64,000 bases of DNA from Methylotetracoccus oryzae (GCF_006175985.1 NZ_SRSH01000011.1:62001-126000); one strand, 5' to 3'. Positions 29,933-40,952 are shown, numbered from the stretch's first letter. The notes: generated from the sequence alone by a model not told the origin. A program made the numbers and translations.

Positions 29933-32518
29933 ATGTCCACCTCCGCGTCCCCCCCCGCGATGCCGGCGCATACGCCGATGATGCAGCAGTATCTCGGGAT
30001 CAAGGCCGATTTCCCGAACACCCTGCTGTTCTATCGGATGGGCGACTTCTACGAGCTATTCTTCGACGATGCCCGCTGTGTCGCCGCGCTGCTGGACATC
30101 ACGCTGACCTCCCGTGGCGAATCCGGCGGTCAACGCGTACCGATGGCCGGGATCCCATATCATGCGGCGGAAGCTTATCTGGCGCGACTCCTCAAGGCCG
30201 GCAAGTCGGTCGCGATCTGCGAGCAAGTGGGCGAATCCCTGCGCGGCAAGGGCCCGATGGAGCGCAAGGTCGTCCGGATCCTCACGCCCGGCACCGTGAC
30301 CGACGATTCGCTGCTGGACGAACGACGCGACAACCTGCTCACCGCGATCAACTGCGGCAGCGGCGGTCGCATCGGACTGGCGACCCTCGAGTTGGCGGCC
30401 GGCCGTTTCGCCGTGCAGGAGCTGCTTTCCGCGGAGGCACTGGCGGCCGAGTTGGAACGTCTCCGCCCCGCCGAGATACTGGTCGCCGAACATTCCGAGA
30501 TCGCGCAATCGCTCGCGGCCGAACTTGCGCTGACGCCGCGCGCCCCGTGGCATTTCGAACCCGCCAGTGGCGAGCAGTTGCTGCTCCGGCAATTCGCCAC
30601 CCGCGATCTGTGCGCCTTCGGCTGCGAGGGCATGCCGGCCGCCATCGGCGCCGCCGGTGCGCTGCTCCAGTATCTGCAGGAGACACAGCGCTCGGCGCTA
30701 ACCCATCTGCGAGGACTGCGCGTGGAGTCCAGCGAGGACATGATCGTGCTCGATGCGGCGACGCGCCGAAATCTGGAACTCGATACGCATCCCTCGGGAC
30801 GGGCCGACCTGACCCTGCTCGGCGTACTCGACCATACGGTTACGGCGATGGGTAGCCGGATGCTCCGGCGCTGGCTGCAGCGGCCGCTGCGGGCGCGCGA
30901 CCGCCTCGAGGCACGCTACGACGCGATCGATACGCTACTTCGTTCGGAAGCGCTCGACGCCCTGAGGGAACACCTGCGCTCCGTCGCGGATATCGAACGC
31001 ATCGCTGCACGCATCGCACTGCTGTCGGCCCGACCGCGGGATCTCGCACTTCTGCGTCAAACACTACAGTCACTGCCCCAGCTACGTCAGGCGTTGGCGC
31101 TGCTGGAATCCTGCCCGCTGCTCGCCGATGTCTACGAGCGCGTCGGCGACCACGCTGAGGTGTGCAGCCTCCTGGAACGGGCGATCATCCCCGAGCCCCC
31201 TGTGCTGATCCGGGATGGCGGAGTGATGGCCCCGGGCTACGACGCGGAACTGGATGGCTTGCGCAACCTCAGCGAGAACGCCGACGGGATGCTGGTCGAC
31301 TTGGAAACCCGGGAACGGGAACGATCGGGCATCGGTTCGCTGCGGATCAACTTCAACCGGGTGCACGGGTTCTACATCGAGTTGTCCCGCGCGCAAGCCG
31401 AGCGCGCCCCGGAGCATTTCCAGCGGCGCCAGACCTTGAAGAATGCCGAGCGTTTTACGACTCCGGAACTGCGTGCATTCGAAGCCCAGGTGCTCGGCGC
31501 ACGCGAGCGCGCATTGGCCTGCGAACGGGCGCTGTACGAGGGTTTGTTGGTGTCGCTCGGCCAACACGTCGCCGCGTTGCAGCGCTGTGCCGATGCGCTG
31601 GCGGAGCTGGACGTCATCGGAACCCTCGCGGATCGCGCAGTCGCTCTGAACTATCAGCGCCCCACCCTGGTGCCGGGCAGCCGGCTCCGCGTCGTGGATG
31701 GCCGGCACCCGGTCGTCGAGCGAACCCTGCAACTTCCTTTCACCCCCAACGACCTGCATCTGGACGGCGAACGCCGGATGCTGATCATCACGGGTCCGAA
31801 CATGGGGGGCAAATCGACCTACATGCGTCAGGCCGCACTGATCAGCCTGCTGGCCCACATCGGCAGCTTCGTACCCGCAGAAAGAGCCGAGATCGGCACC
31901 ATCGACCGCATCTTCACCCGCATTGGGGCAGCGGACGATCTCGCCACGGGACGCTCGACCTTCATGGTCGAAATGACCGAGACCGCGCAAATCCTGCACA
32001 ACGCCACGGAACACAGCCTCGTCCTGATGGATGAAGTCGGCCGCGGCACGAGCACCTTCGACGGGCTGTCGCTCGCCTGGTCCGTCGCGCTGACCCTGGC
32101 GCGCGAAACGAAGAGCCTGACCCTATTCGCCACGCATTACTTCGAGTTGACGACCCTGCCGGAGCAGAGCGATGCGATCCGCAATGTGCACCTCGACGCG
32201 CTCGAACATGGCGACCGCATCGTCTTCCTGCATCAAGTCAAGGAGGGACCGGCTAGCCAGAGCTATGGATTACAGGTCGCCGCGCTCGCCGGCGTGCCGC
32301 GGCGCGTCATTGACGAAGCGCGGTCGGTGCTCCGCCGCCTGGAGCGCCAGGCCTGTGAGCAGTCGATGACCGACGATGGACCACGACAGATGGATCTGTT
32401 CGTCGATGGCCGCAATGATCGCCTGGCCGAACGCTTGAAGTCACTGGACCCGGACGCGATGACGCCGCGCGAGGCGTTGGAGGTCCTATATCAGCTCAAG
32501 GAATTGACCGACAGATGA
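29933..32518 (+). CDS. mutS: DNA mismatch repair protein MutS
   Basis: An 861-residue mismatch-recognition ATPase. The N-terminal mismatch-binding motif [17 protein letters not shown] contains the Phe-x-Glu wedge, and the ABC-type ATPase has Walker [14 protein letters not shown] (about residue 621), Walker [17 protein letters not shown] and the [10 protein letters not shown] switch. The C-terminal helix-turn-helix region ([18 protein letters not shown]) is present. Length matches E. coli MutS (853). It is divergent from pncC, a common gammaproteobacterial arrangement. Confidence 0.98.
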   Translation: MSTSASPPAMPAHTPMMQQYLGIKADFPNTLLFYRMGDFYELFFDDARCVAALLDITLTSRGESGGQRVPMAGIPYHAAEAYLARLLKAGKSVAICEQVGESLRGKGPMERKVVRILTPGTVTDDSLLDERRDNLLTAINCGSGGRIGLATLELAAGRFAVQELLSAEALAAELERLRPAEILVAEHSEIAQSLAAELALTPRAPWHFEPASGEQLLLRQFATRDLCAFGCEGMPAAIGAAGALLQYLQETQRSALTHLRGLRVESSEDMIVLDAATRRNLELDTHPSGRADLTLLGVLDHTVTAMGSRMLRRWLQRPLRARDRLEARYDAIDTLLRSEALDALREHLRSVADIERIAARIALLSARPRDLALLRQTLQSLPQLRQALALLESCPLLADVYERVGDHAEVCSLLERAIIPEPPVLIRDGGVMAPGYDAELDGLRNLSENADGMLVDLETRERERSGIGSLRINFNRVHGFYIELSRAQAERAPEHFQRRQTLKNAERFTTPELRAFEAQVLGARERALACERALYEGLLVSLGQHVAALQRCADALAELDVIGTLADRAVALNYQRPTLVPGSRLRVVDGRHPVVERTLQLPFTPNDLHLDGERRMLIITGPNMGGKSTYMRQAALISLLAHIGSFVPAERAEIGTIDRIFTRIGAADDLATGRSTFMVEMTETAQILHNATEHSLVLMDEVGRGTSTFDGLSLAWSVALTLARETKSLTLFATHYFELTTLPEQSDAIRNVHLDALEHGDRIVFLHQVKEGPASQSYGLQVAALAGVPRRVIDEARSVLRRLERQACEQSMTDDGPRQMDLFVDGRNDRLAERLKSLDPDAMTPREALEVLYQLKELTDR

Positions 32519-32544
32519 ACGGGGGCCGTGCCATAAGGCGACGC

Positions 32545-32568
32545 GCCCCGGCACGCGGTGACCGGGGC
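32545..32568. terminator. hairpin between convergent mutS and dsbC
   Basis: GCCCCGG (32545-32551) and CCGGGGC (32562-32568) form a 7-bp GC stem with a 10-base loop in the 59-base gap between convergent genes. No T-run follows on either strand, so termination by this hairpin alone is uncertain. Confidence 0.35.
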
Positions 32569-32577
32569 TCCGGGTGA

Positions 32578-33303
32578 TCAACCCTTCTTTTCGTCGCCCA
32601 ACAACTGCAGCAACTGGGCCGCGGGTACGTAACCGGGGAGCACACTGCCTTTTTCGGTCACGATCATCGGCGTTCCGGACGCTCCCATGGCGGTCCCCAG
32701 CGCCATGTGTTTGGTCACCGGGTTGTCGCAGTTCTTCTCGGGCAGGGCCTCCCCCTTCTTGGCCTGTGTCAGCGCCTGGGTTCGGTTGTCGGCGCACCAG
32801 ACGCTGACGGCCTTGTTGTAGGAATCGGAGCCTTCGCCCGCCCGCGGGTAGAACAGGTACCGAATTTCGATACCGGCGTCGAGGTACTGTTTGATCTCGG
32901 AATGGAGCTTGCGGCAGTAACCGCAGTCGATATCGGTGAAAACGTACGCGATATGCTTGGTCTTCTGGGGCTTGAAGACGATCATGTTGGCCGTGCCGAC
33001 CTTGTTCAACGCGCCCACGCGAGCCTGTGCCAAGCGCGGCTCGGTCAAGTCCTGCCGCGAATTCACGTCCACCAGGGAGCCCTGGATCAGATAGGCGCCG
33101 TCTTCCGATACATAAAACAGCTTGGGGCCGTAGAGAACCTCGTAGAGCCCTTTCAACTTGGTGGGCTGTATCGAATCCGGTTCCATACCGGGCAAGGCTC
33201 TCTGCAACGCATCGCGTATGGCCTTTTCATCGGCGAGTGCCACGGTCGGGCCTGCAAGAACCACGGCAAAGGCCACTAAAGCAAGCGAGAGAAACTGTTT
33301 CAT
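32578..33303 (-). CDS. dsbC: thiol:disulfide interchange protein DsbC
   Basis: A 241-residue periplasmic disulfide isomerase. A signal peptide (residues 1-24, cleaved after VALA) precedes an N-terminal dimerisation domain (ALPGMEPDSIQPTKLKGLYEV) and a thioredoxin fold with the active site DIDCGYCRKLH (C127, C130). The structural cysteine pair lies in VWCADN and KNCDN, and the cis-proline loop is MGASGTPMIV. It refolds proteins with wrong disulfides. It lies downstream of rseP (52 bases), where bamA is usual in gammaproteobacteria. Confidence 0.93.
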   Translation of the reverse strand: MKQFLSLALVAFAVVLAGPTVALADEKAIRDALQRALPGMEPDSIQPTKLKGLYEVLYGPKLFYVSEDGAYLIQGSLVDVNSRQDLTEPRLAQARVGALNKVGTANMIVFKPQKTKHIAYVFTDIDCGYCRKLHSEIKQYLDAGIEIRYLFYPRAGEGSDSYNKAVSVWCADNRTQALTQAKKGEALPEKNCDNPVTKHMALGTAMGASGTPMIVTEKGSVLPGYVPAAQLLQLLGDEKKG

Positions 33304-33355
33304 AGAAATTCCGAAAATGGCAGGGTAGGCAGCCCGGTGTGAGCGCCGCCGAAAC

Positions 33356-34720
33356 CTAACTCAGCAGACGTTCGAGATCCAAATAGAATGCAAGACTCAT
33401 CAATGAGATCAGAATGAACAGTCCGACCTGCTGACACAACATGACGGTCTGCTCGGACAATGGGCGACCCTTGACCCACTCGATCGCGTACAGCGTCAGG
33501 TGGCCACCGTCCAGGATTGGGATCGGCAACAGGTTCAACACGCCGAGACTCACGCTGATCGCTGCGAGGAACTTCAGGAACTGCGCCAGACCCAGCCGTG
33601 CCGACGCGCCGGCGTACTGGGCGATGCTGAGTGGCCCGCTGAGGTTCTCCAGCGCCGCCTTGCCGATGAGCATACGGCCGATCATCTTCAGCGTCAGGAA
33701 GGAGTAATCCGCGGTTTTCGCAGTGGCAGCAACCAGCGCGGGGATGAAATCCAGGCGATAGGTGACCTGCATCTCCTCTTCGATTTCCGCAGGAATTCGC
33801 GCCGAGGCGCCGATACGCCCGCTGACGACCCCGCCCGCCGTTTCCACGCGGGCCGGTGTGATCTGCAAGGGTATCTCTTCGGAACCGCGGCGAACGATCA
33901 GGTGAATGACGGTTTCGGGACGCGCTCGCACGATCCTGACCCATTCCTGCCACGTTGCGACTGGAACTTCGTCAGCACGGATCACCCGATCACCTGACTG
34001 GAGCCCCGCCACCTCGGCGCGACTTCCAGGCTCGACCCTTTCGACGACCGGGTCGAGATCGGGCTGCCACGGCGTCAAGCCAAGCCGGTCGTAGAGTTGA
34101 TCCGGAGATCGCGCGACTTCGGCCGGGACACGCAGGCCAAGCTGGCGGGTCTCGCCTGCCGCCGTGCGTACGGTGACATCGACCTGCTCCGCATCCATGA
34201 CCTTCTCGACCAACTGCCCCATGGCTTCGCCCCACGTCGGCGTTGGCTCGTCATCGACTGCGAGAATTTCATCGCCGCTGACGAAACCGGATTCAGCTGC
34301 CAGAGTGCCCGGGGTCACCTCGCCCAACACGGGCCTCACGCCAGGCTCACCGACCATGAACACGACCCAGTACAGCACAATCGCCAGTAGGAAATTCGCC
34401 AATGGGCCCGCAATCACAATGGCTGCGCGACTCGCCAGAGGCTGGCGGTTGAAAGCTCGCGGCAAATCCTCAGGAGCTACCGGGCCCTCACGCTCGTCCA
34501 CCATCCGCACGTAGCCACCCAGCGGCACCGCCGAAACCACGAACTCAGTCGCCTCAGGCCCGTTCTGGCGCCTCCAGATCGCGCGTCCGAAGCCGATCGA
34601 AAAGCGCAGAACCTTCACACCCAAGCGTCGTGCAACCCAGAAGTGACCAAATTCGTGTACGGCGATCAGAACCGTCAGCGCAGCGACAAAGGACAGGAGG
34701 GTGTGAATCATGGAAGGCAT
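33356..34720 (-). CDS. rseP: sigma-E regulator site-2 protease RseP
   Basis: A 454-residue inner-membrane zinc metalloprotease that cleaves RseA to release sigma-E under envelope stress. The catalytic motif AVHEFGHFWVARRLG in the first helix, two PDZ domains (around GFVSGDEILAVDDEPT and GLQSGDRVIRADEVP), and the second metal motif LLPIPILDGGHL near the end are present. Start is ATG 34720 or the in-frame ATG 34711 nine bases on; a longer extension shadows dxr. It follows dxr by 4 bases and belongs to the rpsB-to-rseP block. Confidence 0.94.
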   Translation of the reverse strand: MPSMIHTLLSFVAALTVLIAVHEFGHFWVARRLGVKVLRFSIGFGRAIWRRQNGPEATEFVVSAVPLGGYVRMVDEREGPVAPEDLPRAFNRQPLASRAAIVIAGPLANFLLAIVLYWVVFMVGEPGVRPVLGEVTPGTLAAESGFVSGDEILAVDDEPTPTWGEAMGQLVEKVMDAEQVDVTVRTAAGETRQLGLRVPAEVARSPDQLYDRLGLTPWQPDLDPVVERVEPGSRAEVAGLQSGDRVIRADEVPVATWQEWVRIVRARPETVIHLIVRRGSEEIPLQITPARVETAGGVVSGRIGASARIPAEIEEEMQVTYRLDFIPALVAATAKTADYSFLTLKMIGRMLIGKAALENLSGPLSIAQYAGASARLGLAQFLKFLAAISVSLGVLNLLPIPILDGGHLTLYAIEWVKGRPLSEQTVMLCQQVGLFILISLMSLAFYLDLERLLS

Positions 34721-34724
34721 GGCA

Positions 34725-35912
34725 TCAAGCGGTCGAGGCTTTCTCCAGATAAAGGCTGGCGGTGTGACGGGTGGTGCGGTCGGCATCCAACACGTCGTCG
34801 AGGCTACCAACCGCCGAAGCCGGGAGCACGTCCAGGCAATGACGGATCGTCTCGGCAATCGCCGTGAATCGGATGCGGCCGTCCAGGAAGCTCGCCACCG
34901 CCATCTCGTTGGCGGCATTGAGGATGGCGGGGGCCGTTCCACCCGCCCTGACCGCCTGATAGGCCAGCGGCAGGCACGGGAAACGCTGCGTATCCAGTTC
35001 AACGAACTCTAAACGTCCGACCTTGAACAGATCCAAAGGTTCGGCCCCCGATTCCACGCGGTCAGGCCAACCCATCGCGTGAGCGATCGGGATACGCATA
35101 TCCGGGTTGCCCATCTGAGCCAGCACGGAACCATCTACATAGTCCACCATCGAGTGAATGACGCTCTGAGGATGGACGACGACCGTAACCTCGTCAGGCG
35201 AGAGATCGAACAACAGGCAGGCCTCGATCACCTCCAGGCCCTTGTTCATCATCGTCGCCGAATCGACCGAGATCTTGCGGCCCATTACCCAGTTCGGATG
35301 CGCGACTGCCTGCTCCGGCGTCATGTGCGCCAGAGTCTCCAGCGGCGCCTTCAGAAACGGCCCACCCGACGCGGTCAGCATGATCTTCCGGACCTCGCGG
35401 GCCCGGGTGCCGGCGCGATAACTGGCGGGCATGCACTGAAAGATCGCGTTGTGCTCACTGTCGATCGGCAGTAACTCGGCGCCCGAAAGTCGGATGGCCG
35501 CCATGAACAGCGGTCCGGACATCACCAGGGCTTCCTTGTTTGCCAACAGTACACGCTTACCCTTCTGGGCAGCGGCCAGGGTCGGCAGCAAGCCTGCGGC
35601 ACCGACGATCGCCGCCATCACGGTATCCACCTCCGGCAGGGATGCGACGTGTTCCAAACCCGATGCGCCCGCCAGGATCTCGACGCCGCGCACGCCCCGG
35701 GCTTCCAACTTTTCGCGCAACGGCTGTCGCTGTTCCGGGTCGACGACCACCGCATAGGTCGGGCGGTGGGCGGCGCATTGCTCGGCCAGGCGCTCGATAT
35801 TGCGGTTTGCCGTCAGGGCGACGACACACAGTTCGTCCGGATGCCGAGCAGCGACATCGAGTGTATTGACGCCGATCGATCCGGTGGAGCCGAGGACGCA
35901 AAGCCGTTTCAC
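34725..35912 (-). CDS. dxr: 1-deoxy-D-xylulose 5-phosphate reductoisomerase
   Basis: A 395-residue MEP-pathway enzyme converting DXP to MEP with NADPH. The N-terminal nucleotide-binding motif [19 protein letters not shown], the metal-binding [14 protein letters not shown] and the flexible loop [18 protein letters not shown] with [13 protein letters not shown] are intact. The GTG at 35912 is the start because it overlaps the cdsA TGA (GTGA) and gives the normal length; the upstream in-frame part shadows cdsA. It supplies undecaprenyl synthesis, whose enzyme UppS is encoded in the same block. Confidence 0.95.
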   Translation of the reverse strand: MKRLCVLGSTGSIGVNTLDVAARHPDELCVVALTANRNIERLAEQCAAHRPTYAVVVDPEQRQPLREKLEARGVRGVEILAGASGLEHVASLPEVDTVMAAIVGAAGLLPTLAAAQKGKRVLLANKEALVMSGPLFMAAIRLSGAELLPIDSEHNAIFQCMPASYRAGTRAREVRKIMLTASGGPFLKAPLETLAHMTPEQAVAHPNWVMGRKISVDSATMMNKGLEVIEACLLFDLSPDEVTVVVHPQSVIHSMVDYVDGSVLAQMGNPDMRIPIAHAMGWPDRVESGAEPLDLFKVGRLEFVELDTQRFPCLPLAYQAVRAGGTAPAILNAANEMAVASFLDGRIRFTAIAETIRHCLDVLPASAVGSLDDVLDADRTTRHTASLYLEKASTA

Positions 35913-36724
35913 AGGAAGATCTCCCGCAGATAAGAACCCAGGTAGAAGATCGACACGGCTGCAACCAGACTGTCCACGCGGTCCAGCACCCCGCCATGCC
36001 CAGGAAACAGCGCGCCACTGTCCTTGACCCCGCGCTGGCGTTTCAACAAGCTCTCGAAAAGGTCCCCCGCGATCGAAATGATCACCGTCACCAGGGATAG
36101 CACCACGAAGTCCGAGATGACAATGGGCTTGAAGTCGAAATAGATCCCCACGCCGGCAGCGTACAGCGCTGAAATCAGCAGCGCTCCATAAACCCCTTCG
36201 ACGGTCTTGCCGGGGCTGATCTGCGGCACGAGTTTCGTGCGCCCGAACCGCTTCCCGGCGAAATAGGCGGCGGCGTCGGCCAGCCAGATCAATAACACCA
36301 GGAACAAGACCTGCTTGACGCCGAAATTGACCCGGAGCCATAGCATCAGTATCCAGGCCGTCAGCAGTACGAACCAGCCGATCACCAGCTTCACGGCAGT
36401 CGGGTAGCGCCAGGCCAGCACGCGGTCTGGAGCCATGCGCAGTGCCATGCCGACGACGAACCACCATGCAGCGACAACCCACGGCAGCCAATCAATCGCG
36501 TAATTGGCCCAGTATTTGCCGGAGACCTGGCAGGCAATCAGCGCTCCGACAAAAACCAGCCGGGCCGGCACCCCGGCCAGACCCGCCAGACCCGACCATT
36601 CCCAGGCCGCTACGGCAAGGACCACACCCCACAAAAAGGCGAACCACAGGGGCGGCAACTGCAAAATGGCCAGGACGATCAACGGCGCCAACACCGCGGC
36701 CGTGATCAGGCGGATTTTCAACAT
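35909..36724 (-). CDS. cdsA: phosphatidate cytidylyltransferase
   Basis: A 271-residue polytopic inner-membrane enzyme making CDP-diacylglycerol, the precursor of all phospholipids. The family signature is visible near the C-terminus ([20 protein letters not shown] then [20 protein letters not shown] and DSL). About seven to eight hydrophobic helices precede it. It lies 23 bases after uppS and overlaps dxr by 4 bases. Length fits the family (E. coli 285). Confidence 0.94.
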   Translation of the reverse strand: MLKIRLITAAVLAPLIVLAILQLPPLWFAFLWGVVLAVAAWEWSGLAGLAGVPARLVFVGALIACQVSGKYWANYAIDWLPWVVAAWWFVVGMALRMAPDRVLAWRYPTAVKLVIGWFVLLTAWILMLWLRVNFGVKQVLFLVLLIWLADAAAYFAGKRFGRTKLVPQISPGKTVEGVYGALLISALYAAGVGIYFDFKPIVISDFVVLSLVTVIISIAGDLFESLLKRQRGVKDSGALFPGHGGVLDRVDSLVAAVSIFYLGSYLREIFL

Positions 36725-36747
36725 GGCAAGGTTTTCCTTATTGCAAG

Positions 36748-37521
36748 CTAACTGATGTCGCCGTGGCCGGATGACAGGGCTTCGACCTGCTCGCCGGTGT
36801 AGCCGAAACGGCGCTGCCGCCGGGCGAAGTCAGCAAAGGCCTGATCGAGCAACTGCTCGTCGAAGTCCGGCCACAGGGTGGCAGTGAAGAACAATTCCGT
36901 ATAGGCGAGTTGCCACAGCATGAAATTGCTGATGCGCTGGTCGCCCCCGGTACGGATGAAAAGGTCCGGTTCGGGGAGATCCGCCAGCGAAACGTGACGG
37001 GAGAGCAAGTCCTCGGTCAGATCCTCCGCGCGCAGGGAACCTGCTGCTATCTGTGCCGCCAAGGTACGCATCGCGTTCAGGATGTCCCAACGTCCGCCGT
37101 AATTGGCGGCGACGATCAGGCTCATGCCGGAATTACCCGCCGTCAGCGCCTCGGACGCAGCAATCTTTTCCTGCAACTGTGGCGAAAAGGCGCTGCGGTC
37201 GCCGATAATCCGCAAGCGCACGCGGTTCTCGTGCAGCTTCTCGGTTTCGCGTCCCAACGTGGACAGAAACAGGTCCATCAAAACCGAGACCTCTTCCTGC
37301 GGGCGGCGCCAGTTTTCGCTGCTGAACGCGAACAGCGTCAGCGCCTCGACCCCCTTCTCGACGCAATGCTCCACCACCTTCCGCACGGCGGTCACGCCCG
37401 CGCGATGGCCGGCGGTACGCGGCAGATACCGTTGTTGCGCCCAGCGCCCGTTGCCATCCATGATGATGGCCACGTGCCGGGGCATTCGGTGATCTGGAAA
37501 CGCTCTTGGTTCGGCTTCCAT
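36748..37521 (-). CDS. uppS: isoprenyl transferase (undecaprenyl diphosphate synthase)
   Basis: A 257-residue cis-prenyltransferase making the C55 lipid carrier for peptidoglycan and O-antigen. The catalytic motif [16 protein letters not shown], the [10 protein letters not shown] segment and the C-terminal [20 protein letters not shown] and [14 protein letters not shown] are diagnostic. ATG 37521 is preferred; a TTG at 37548 would add nine residues. Neither has a strong ribosome binding site. It is separated from frr by 145 bases with two hairpins. Confidence 0.95.
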   Translation of the reverse strand: MEAEPRAFPDHRMPRHVAIIMDGNGRWAQQRYLPRTAGHRAGVTAVRKVVEHCVEKGVEALTLFAFSSENWRRPQEEVSVLMDLFLSTLGRETEKLHENRVRLRIIGDRSAFSPQLQEKIAASEALTAGNSGMSLIVAANYGGRWDILNAMRTLAAQIAAGSLRAEDLTEDLLSRHVSLADLPEPDLFIRTGGDQRISNFMLWQLAYTELFFTATLWPDFDEQLLDQAFADFARRQRRFGYTGEQVEALSSGHGDIS

Positions 37522-37610
37522 CAGGGCGGCTGTTGTAGAAACTACCAAAACTTCACTCTCAACCCGGGCAATCGTGAACTCGGGCGAGTGCCGAGAATTC
37601 GCTGGATGTG

Positions 37611-37665
37611 CCCCGGCACCTACGGCAGGGCTTGTGCCGGGCGACGGATGCGGGCTTGCGCCCGC
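37611..37665 (-). terminator. tandem hairpins between frr and uppS
   Basis: Immediately after the frr stop, GCGGGC-GCAA-GCCCGC (37650-37665) forms a 6-bp stem with a GNRA tetraloop. A second stem of 8 bp follows (arms 37634-37641 and 37612-37619, 14-base loop). Neither has a downstream T-run, so they may slow decay or attenuate rather than terminate. Confidence 0.4.
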
Positions 37666-37666
37666 G

Positions 37667-38224
37667 TCAGATAGCCATCAAGTCGGCTTCTTTCTCGTCC
37701 AACAAGACGTCGATTTCCTTGATCGACTGATCGGTCAGTTTCTGAATCTGCTCCTCGACGCGGCGCTCCTGATCTTCCGATATCTGCTTTTCCTTGAGTG
37801 CCGCCTTGATTTCGGCGTTCGCATCGCGACGGATGTTTCTGATTGCTACTTTGCCGCCCTCACCTTCGTGGCGAACGACCTTGATCAGTTCCTTGCGGCG
37901 CTGTTCGGTCAGTGGCGGCATCGGCACCCGAATGACGAGACCCGTCGTTGCCGGATTCAGACCCAGATCGGAAGCACGAATGGCTTTGTCGACCGCCTGC
38001 ACCATGGTCTTCTCCCAGGGGGTCACGGTCAGTGTGCGCGAATCCTCGATCGCCACATTGGCCACCTGACTGATCGGAACCTCGCTACCGTAGTAGTCGA
38101 CCTTCACATGTTCCAGCAAGCTGGGATGGGCTCGACCGGTGCGAATCTTTGCGAGTTCATGCTTCAGGGACTCGATGCTCTTCTGCATCCGCTCCCGTGT
38201 GCGTTTCGCGATATCCTCGACCAT
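37667..38224 (-). CDS. frr: ribosome recycling factor
   Basis: A 185-residue protein that splits post-termination ribosomes together with EF-G. The three-helix bundle and hinge are evident: [58 protein letters not shown] and the [14 protein letters not shown]-like block ([16 protein letters not shown]). ATG 38224 gives exactly the family length. It lies 5 bases after pyrH in the conserved order. Confidence 0.97.
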   Translation of the reverse strand: MVEDIAKRTRERMQKSIESLKHELAKIRTGRAHPSLLEHVKVDYYGSEVPISQVANVAIEDSRTLTVTPWEKTMVQAVDKAIRASDLGLNPATTGLVIRVPMPPLTEQRRKELIKVVRHEGEGGKVAIRNIRRDANAEIKAALKEKQISEDQERRVEEQIQKLTDQSIKEIDVLLDEKEADLMAI

Positions 38225-38229
38225 ATACC

Positions 38230-38964
38230 TTAAGCCTCCGGATTCCCGTTCTGAAGCAGCGTACCGATGTCCTCGCCCTGAACCAGCCGCATGATCGCTC
38301 CAGCCTCGAAGATGTTCATCACGCGCAACTGCATCGCATGGTCGCGGCACAGCACCAGGGCCGTCGCATCCATGACGTCCAGACGCTGGTCGAGCGCCTG
38401 GTCGAAGGTCATACGTGAATAGAAACTCGCATCGGGGTCCTTCTTCGGATCGGCGGAATAGACCCCGTCGACCTTGGTCGCCTTGATCAGAAGGTCGGCA
38501 TCGACCTCGATCGCACGCAAACTGGCTGCCGAGTCGGTGGTGAAGAAAGGATTTCCGGTGCCCGCCGCGAAGATCACGGCGCGTCCCTTCTCCAGATGGC
38601 GCACGGCTCGGCGCCGAATGTAGTCCTCACAGACCTGATTGATCTTCAGGGCCGACATCACGCGCGTCGGGCGACCCACCTGCTCGAGGGCATCCTGCAT
38701 CGCCAACGCGTTGATTACCGTCGCCAGCATGCCCATGTGGTCGCTGGTCACACGATCCAGGCCTTCCGCTGCCTTCGTGGCGCCGCGAACGATGTTGCCA
38801 CCGCCTATGACCAAGCCAACCTGGACCCCGATCTTGCAGATCTCATCGATCTCGACCGCCAGACGCTGGAGCACGCTGGCGTCAATGCCCGAGGACTGGC
38901 TGCCCATCAGGGCCTCGCCGCTGAGTTTAAGCAAAATCCGTCGGTATACCGGGGGGTTGCTCAT
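38230..38964 (-). CDS. pyrH: uridylate kinase
   Basis: A 244-residue UMP kinase of the amino-acid-kinase fold, providing UDP. The start [17 protein letters not shown], the GGGNIVRGA motif, [15 protein letters not shown] and [16 protein letters not shown] are typical of bacterial PyrH. ATG 38964 is the normal start; the in-frame extension upstream has no family match. It lies 93 bases after tsf and 5 before frr, as in E. coli. Confidence 0.96.
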   Translation of the reverse strand: MSNPPVYRRILLKLSGEALMGSQSSGIDASVLQRLAVEIDEICKIGVQVGLVIGGGNIVRGATKAAEGLDRVTSDHMGMLATVINALAMQDALEQVGRPTRVMSALKINQVCEDYIRRRAVRHLEKGRAVIFAAGTGNPFFTTDSAASLRAIEVDADLLIKATKVDGVYSADPKKDPDASFYSRMTFDQALDQRLDVMDATALVLCRDHAMQLRVMNIFEAGAIMRLVQGEDIGTLLQNGNPEA

Positions 38965-39057
38965 CAATGCCTCACAGTGTTCGCGGCCATGTGACCCGTC
39001 GACCGGCTCGAAAACGCCGGCGACATCCAATAATCATCGGGACTGCGCGCCGTCAGC

Positions 39058-39939
39058 TCAGCTGCCGCGCACCTGTGCCATCACCTCTTCGGCGAAGTTC
39101 GATTCGACCTTTTCGATGCCCTCGCCCACTTCGAAGCGAACGAAGCGCATGACCTCGCTGCCCTTTGCCTTGAGCAATTGAGCGACGGTCTGCTCGGGAT
39201 CCTTGACGAAGGGCTGCCCGAGCAGCGTGACTTCTCCGAGGAATTTCTTGATCCGGCCGTCGACCATTTTTTCCACGATGTTGGCCGGCTTACCGCTGGC
39301 TTCGGCCTGTGCGGCAAAAATCTCGCGCTCCTTGGCGATCACGTCGGCCGGAACACCGGTCTCGTCAACGCATACCGGCTTGCTGGCGGCTACGTGCATC
39401 GCCACGTCCTTGCCGACGGTGGCATCGCCGGTGAACTCCACCAGGACACCGATGCGACTGCCATGGCGGTAGGCAGCAACGAGACCGTTGGCGGAGTCGA
39501 AGCGCGCAAAACGACGCACCGAGATGTTCTCGCCGATCTTCGCGATCAACTCGCGACGCACCTGCTCGACCGTTGCTTGACCGCCGGCCAAGGTCTGTTC
39601 GGCCAGGGCCTCCGGAGAGGCTGCATCGGAGGCCAGCACGGTCCGGGCCACCGCGTCGCAGAAGGCGAGGAAGTCCTCACCCTTGCCCACGAAATCGGTT
39701 TCGCAGTTCACTTCGACGATGGCCGCGCGGTGGGCGTCGTCGGATACCTGAATCGAGATCGTACCTTCAGCTGCGGTGCGCCCGGATTTCTTATCCGCCT
39801 TGGCCAGACCGGCCTTGCGCATCAACTCCACCGCCGCTTCCAAATCACCCTGCGTCTCGGCCAGGGCTTTCTTGCATTCCATCATTCCGGAACCGGTTCG
39901 TTCACGCAGTTCCTTCACCATGGTCGCGGTAATCGTCAT
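39058..39939 (-). CDS. tsf: translation elongation factor Ts
   Basis: A 293-residue guanine nucleotide exchange factor for EF-Tu. The N-terminal ITATMVKELRERTGSGMMEC and KKAL, and the conserved SDDAHRAAIVEVNCETDFVG with FAR and HVAA segments, are diagnostic. ATG 39939 with AGAGG nine bases upstream is chosen over a TTG three bases earlier. It follows rpsB after a 128-base gap that contains a T-tailed hairpin, so its level may be set partly by read-through. Confidence 0.97.
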   Translation of the reverse strand: MTITATMVKELRERTGSGMMECKKALAETQGDLEAAVELMRKAGLAKADKKSGRTAAEGTISIQVSDDAHRAAIVEVNCETDFVGKGEDFLAFCDAVARTVLASDAASPEALAEQTLAGGQATVEQVRRELIAKIGENISVRRFARFDSANGLVAAYRHGSRIGVLVEFTGDATVGKDVAMHVAASKPVCVDETGVPADVIAKEREIFAAQAEASGKPANIVEKMVDGRIKKFLGEVTLLGQPFVKDPEQTVAQLLKAKGSEVMRFVRFEVGEGIEKVESNFAEEVMAQVRGS

Positions 39940-39985
39940 CAATCAAAACCTCTTGTTAAAAGCTGGACACGCAGGCCCGCGTATC

Positions 39986-40010
39986 AAAAAAAAGCCCCCG
40001 TCTGGAGGCC
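39986..40010 (-). terminator. rho-independent terminator/attenuator between rpsB and tsf
   Basis: Read leftward, GCCTCC-AGAC-GGGGGC forms a 6-bp stem (one G-U pair) followed by a run of eight T. It lies downstream of rpsB and upstream of tsf, so it probably terminates part of the transcripts and lets the rest continue. Confidence 0.7.
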
Positions 40011-40067
40011 TGTGGCAGGAGCGCCGCCGACTCGGAGAATCGCTAACGGCGCTCGCGGGCTGGTCTA

Positions 40068-40856
40068 TCAGAGCATTTCACTGCCGGCGTAGTCGGCTTC
40101 GGCCACGACCGGGTCCGCGCCCGTCGAGTCCATCTCGATGAACTCGTCTTCGGCGCCGGCGGCCATATCCAGTCCGCTTGCCTTGCCTTGCAGGATCGCC
40201 GTGGCAGCACTCTGCGCGTAGAGCAGCACGGCGCGAATGGAATCATCGTTACCCGGAATCACGTAATCGATACCGACCGGGCTGTTATTGGTGTCGACGA
40301 TGCCGACGACCGGGATGCCGAGTTTCTTGGCCTCCGAAACGGCATTCTTCTCGTAGCCGACGTCCATGATGAACATCACGTCGGGGAGGCGATCCATGTC
40401 GCGGATTCCGCCGAGGTTGCTCTCGAGCTTCTCGAGCTCGCGCATCATGCCGAGACCTTCCTTCTTGTTGAAGCGCGACAGGCGGCCATCGTCGCGGATG
40501 GCGGAGAGCTCCTTCATTCGGGCGATCGACTGCTTGATCGTCTTAAAGTTCGTCAGCATGCCGCCCAGCCAGCGCGAGTTGACGTAGGGCATGCCGCAAC
40601 GGCGGGCCTCGTCTTCGATCACCTTGCGGGTCGTGCGCTTCGTGCCGACAAATAGAATTTTTCCGCGATTGGCGGAGACCTGTTCCAGATACCGCATCGC
40701 CTCGTTGAAAAGGGGCAGCGTCTGTTCGAGGTTGATGATGTGGATGTTGCTGCGCGCTCCGAAAATGAAGGGCGCCATCCGCGGATTCCAGTAACGCGTC
40801 TGATGGCCGAAATGCACACCGGCTTCCAACATCTGACGCATCGTCACATTCGACAT
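40068..40856 (-). CDS. rpsB: 30S ribosomal protein S2
   Basis: A 262-residue ribosomal protein. The start [20 protein letters not shown] and [15 protein letters not shown], the [17 protein letters not shown] motif, [18 protein letters not shown] and [20 protein letters not shown] are all family signatures. ATG 40856 is preceded by TTTGGAGAAATTA with a good Shine-Dalgarno sequence. It is the first gene of the rpsB-to-rseP block and has a long leader with a hairpin. Confidence 0.98.
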   Translation of the reverse strand: MSNVTMRQMLEAGVHFGHQTRYWNPRMAPFIFGARSNIHIINLEQTLPLFNEAMRYLEQVSANRGKILFVGTKRTTRKVIEDEARRCGMPYVNSRWLGGMLTNFKTIKQSIARMKELSAIRDDGRLSRFNKKEGLGMMRELEKLESNLGGIRDMDRLPDVMFIMDVGYEKNAVSEAKKLGIPVVGIVDTNNSPVGIDYVIPGNDDSIRAVLLYAQSAATAILQGKASGLDMAAGAEDEFIEMDSTGADPVVAEADYAGSEML

Positions 40857-40952
40857 TAATTTCTCCAAAGATAAAGGGCCAACCGGTCGCGTGCCTCGCG
40901 GCAGACGATCAGCCGGCGTTCGGGTTACGCCTCCACGATCCCCAAGCGGCCA

